13,163 nt of DNA. Origin: Modestobacter sp. GTDB taxonomy: Bacteria; Actinomycetota; Actinomycetes; Mycobacteriales; Geodermatophilaceae. The position numbers were made by a program, and so were the translations under genes. The notes under the pieces were generated by a model that did not search any database, was not told the DNA's origin, and worked only from the letters and a program-made list of their open reading frames with translations. Positions 12,452 through 13,163 of this stretch are shown one piece after another; within the stretch, counting starts at the first letter, position 1; every line of letters starts with the position of its first letter. Where the stretch lies: NCBI GenBank assembly GCA_025963425.1, contig JAOPUQ010000316.1, positions 1 to 13,163 of the forward strand, read 5' to 3'.

Positions 12452-13163
12452 AGGGAGGTCCTTTCGAGGGGGGTGCTCGGACGGGTGCGGGGTGGTGCGG
12501 CCAACCGGTCGACGAGACCGGTGAGGGAGGCGACGCTGCTGAAGTCCAGGTGGTCGTCGACGAAGGGCAGGGCGACCTGGAGCCCCTGCACCTGGGGCTC
12601 GAAGCCGGCCGCCGCGGCGTGCGGATCGCACCAGACGACCCGCCCGACCGCTGCGCGCAACCGCTGCATGCCACTGCGCAACAGCTCCGACTCCCCCACG
12701 TCCCAGCCGTCGGAGAGCACCAGGGCGATCGTCTCCGGGCCCAGCGCCCCGCGTGGCTCGACGTCGTCGAGGAAAGCGTGCAGGCAGTGCCCGATCCGGG
12801 TGCCCCCGGCCAGGGCGACCTCCTCGGCGGCCAGCCAGGCCAGGGCCGGGCGGAGCTCCAGCCGCCGGAACACCTCGGTGACGACCACGGTGTCGACGTC
12901 GAAGACCGCGACCTCCATCCGGCGGACCGAGCGGGTCAGGGCGTGCACGAAGGCCAGGAAGAGCGGGGTCGAGGGCCGCATCGACGAGCTGACGTCGCAG
13001 AGCACCACCACCCGGGCCCGGTCCCGCCGCCGGCGGGTGTGCCGCAGCTCGACCAGCTCGCCGCCGTGCCCGAGTGCGTGCCGGATGCTGGCCCGCAGGT
13101 CGACCTGGACACCGCGCGCCGAGGGCACCGGCCGCCGGCCGCGCGCGGTGCCCAGGGCCCGGG
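12448..13163 (-). CDS. CoxE-like VWA-domain protein, 5' end beyond the right edge
   Basis: About 237 C-terminal residues are visible, and the frame is still open at the right edge, so the start lies outside; full CoxE-type proteins are usually near 350-400 residues. The VWA domain carries a metal-ion-dependent adhesion site: DVSSSM (DxSxS, nt 12996-12979), the Thr of LAGGTRIGHCL, and the Asp of LVLSDGWDVGE. The preceding Arg-rich segment (ELRHTRRRRDRARVVVLCDV) is also typical of CoxE proteins. In CO-dehydrogenase systems CoxE works with the MoxR-type AAA+ ATPase CoxD to mature the molybdenum/copper active site; relatives serve other xanthine-dehydrogenase-type enzymes. A possible internal GTG at 13128 is not preferred because the upstream codons also read like the family. 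Its stop overlaps the first RidA start by 4 nt. Specific assignment to CO dehydrogenase is not shown. Confidence 0.88.
   Translation of the reverse strand, partial: RALGTARGRRPVPSARGVQVDLRASIRHALGHGGELVELRHTRRRRDRARVVVLCDVSSSMRPSTPLFLAFVHALTRSVRRMEVAVFDVDTVVVTEVFRRLELRPALAWLAAEEVALAGGTRIGHCLHAFLDDVEPRGALGPETIALVLSDGWDVGESELLRSGMQRLRAAVGRVVWCDPHAAAAGFEPQVQGLQVALPFVDDHLDFSSVASLTGLVDRLAAPPRTRPSTPLERTSL

Noticed and set aside
12457..12631. Longer N-terminus for the upstream RidA protein
   Set aside because: It would lie inside the VWA coding region with Arg/Pro-rich sequence, while GTG 12451 has a ribosome site and gives a normal RidA length.

Overview
The window is very GC-rich and its codons end almost always in G or C. 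Its gene families (an Old Yellow Enzyme, a receiver-fused flavoreductase, a CoxE-type VWA protein and long helical ferritin-like proteins) point to a high-GC actinobacterium. Geodermatophilaceae or a related family is my guess; no marker gene here proves it. There is no rRNA, tRNA, CRISPR array or insertion sequence.

Left part (1-4990), + strand. A possible divergent gene fragment sits at the left edge. Next comes an Old Yellow Enzyme ene-reductase (230-1312) with a short operator-like inverted repeat upstream and a strong hairpin terminator downstream. The most interesting unit follows: a tight three-gene operon (1494-4925). It encodes a receiver + glutaredoxin-like + thioredoxin-reductase-like flavoprotein, a histidine kinase with a CRP/cNMP-type sensor domain, and a 107-residue UBP-type zinc finger. 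The genes are 1 nt apart and then overlap by 4 nt, so they probably work as one redox-signalling module. This gene set recurs in bacteria, as far as I recall, but I know of no experimental function. In this copy the receiver has Val instead of the phospho-accepting Asp, and neither redox domain has its usual Cys pair.

Middle part (4995-9882). A LarA-family nickel-dependent 2-hydroxyacid racemase lies on the minus strand, convergent with the zinc-finger gene. Divergent from it is an acyl-CoA synthetase, followed by the decayed remains of a phosphotriesterase-family gene, an alpha/beta hydrolase and a PaaI-type hotdog thioesterase. These look like accessory acid/acyl-CoA metabolism genes, with one member lost.

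Right part (9907-13163), all minus strand. Reading with transcription from the right edge: a 5'-truncated CoxE-like VWA protein and two tandem RidA-family proteins form an operon with two 4-nt GTGA overlaps. Next are a ferritin-like helical protein with its own upstream region and a perfect 14-bp terminator, then a small helix-turn-helix-like protein of unknown function. CoxE proteins usually accompany molybdenum hydroxylase (CO-dehydrogenase-type) genes, so such a cluster may lie just outside the right edge.
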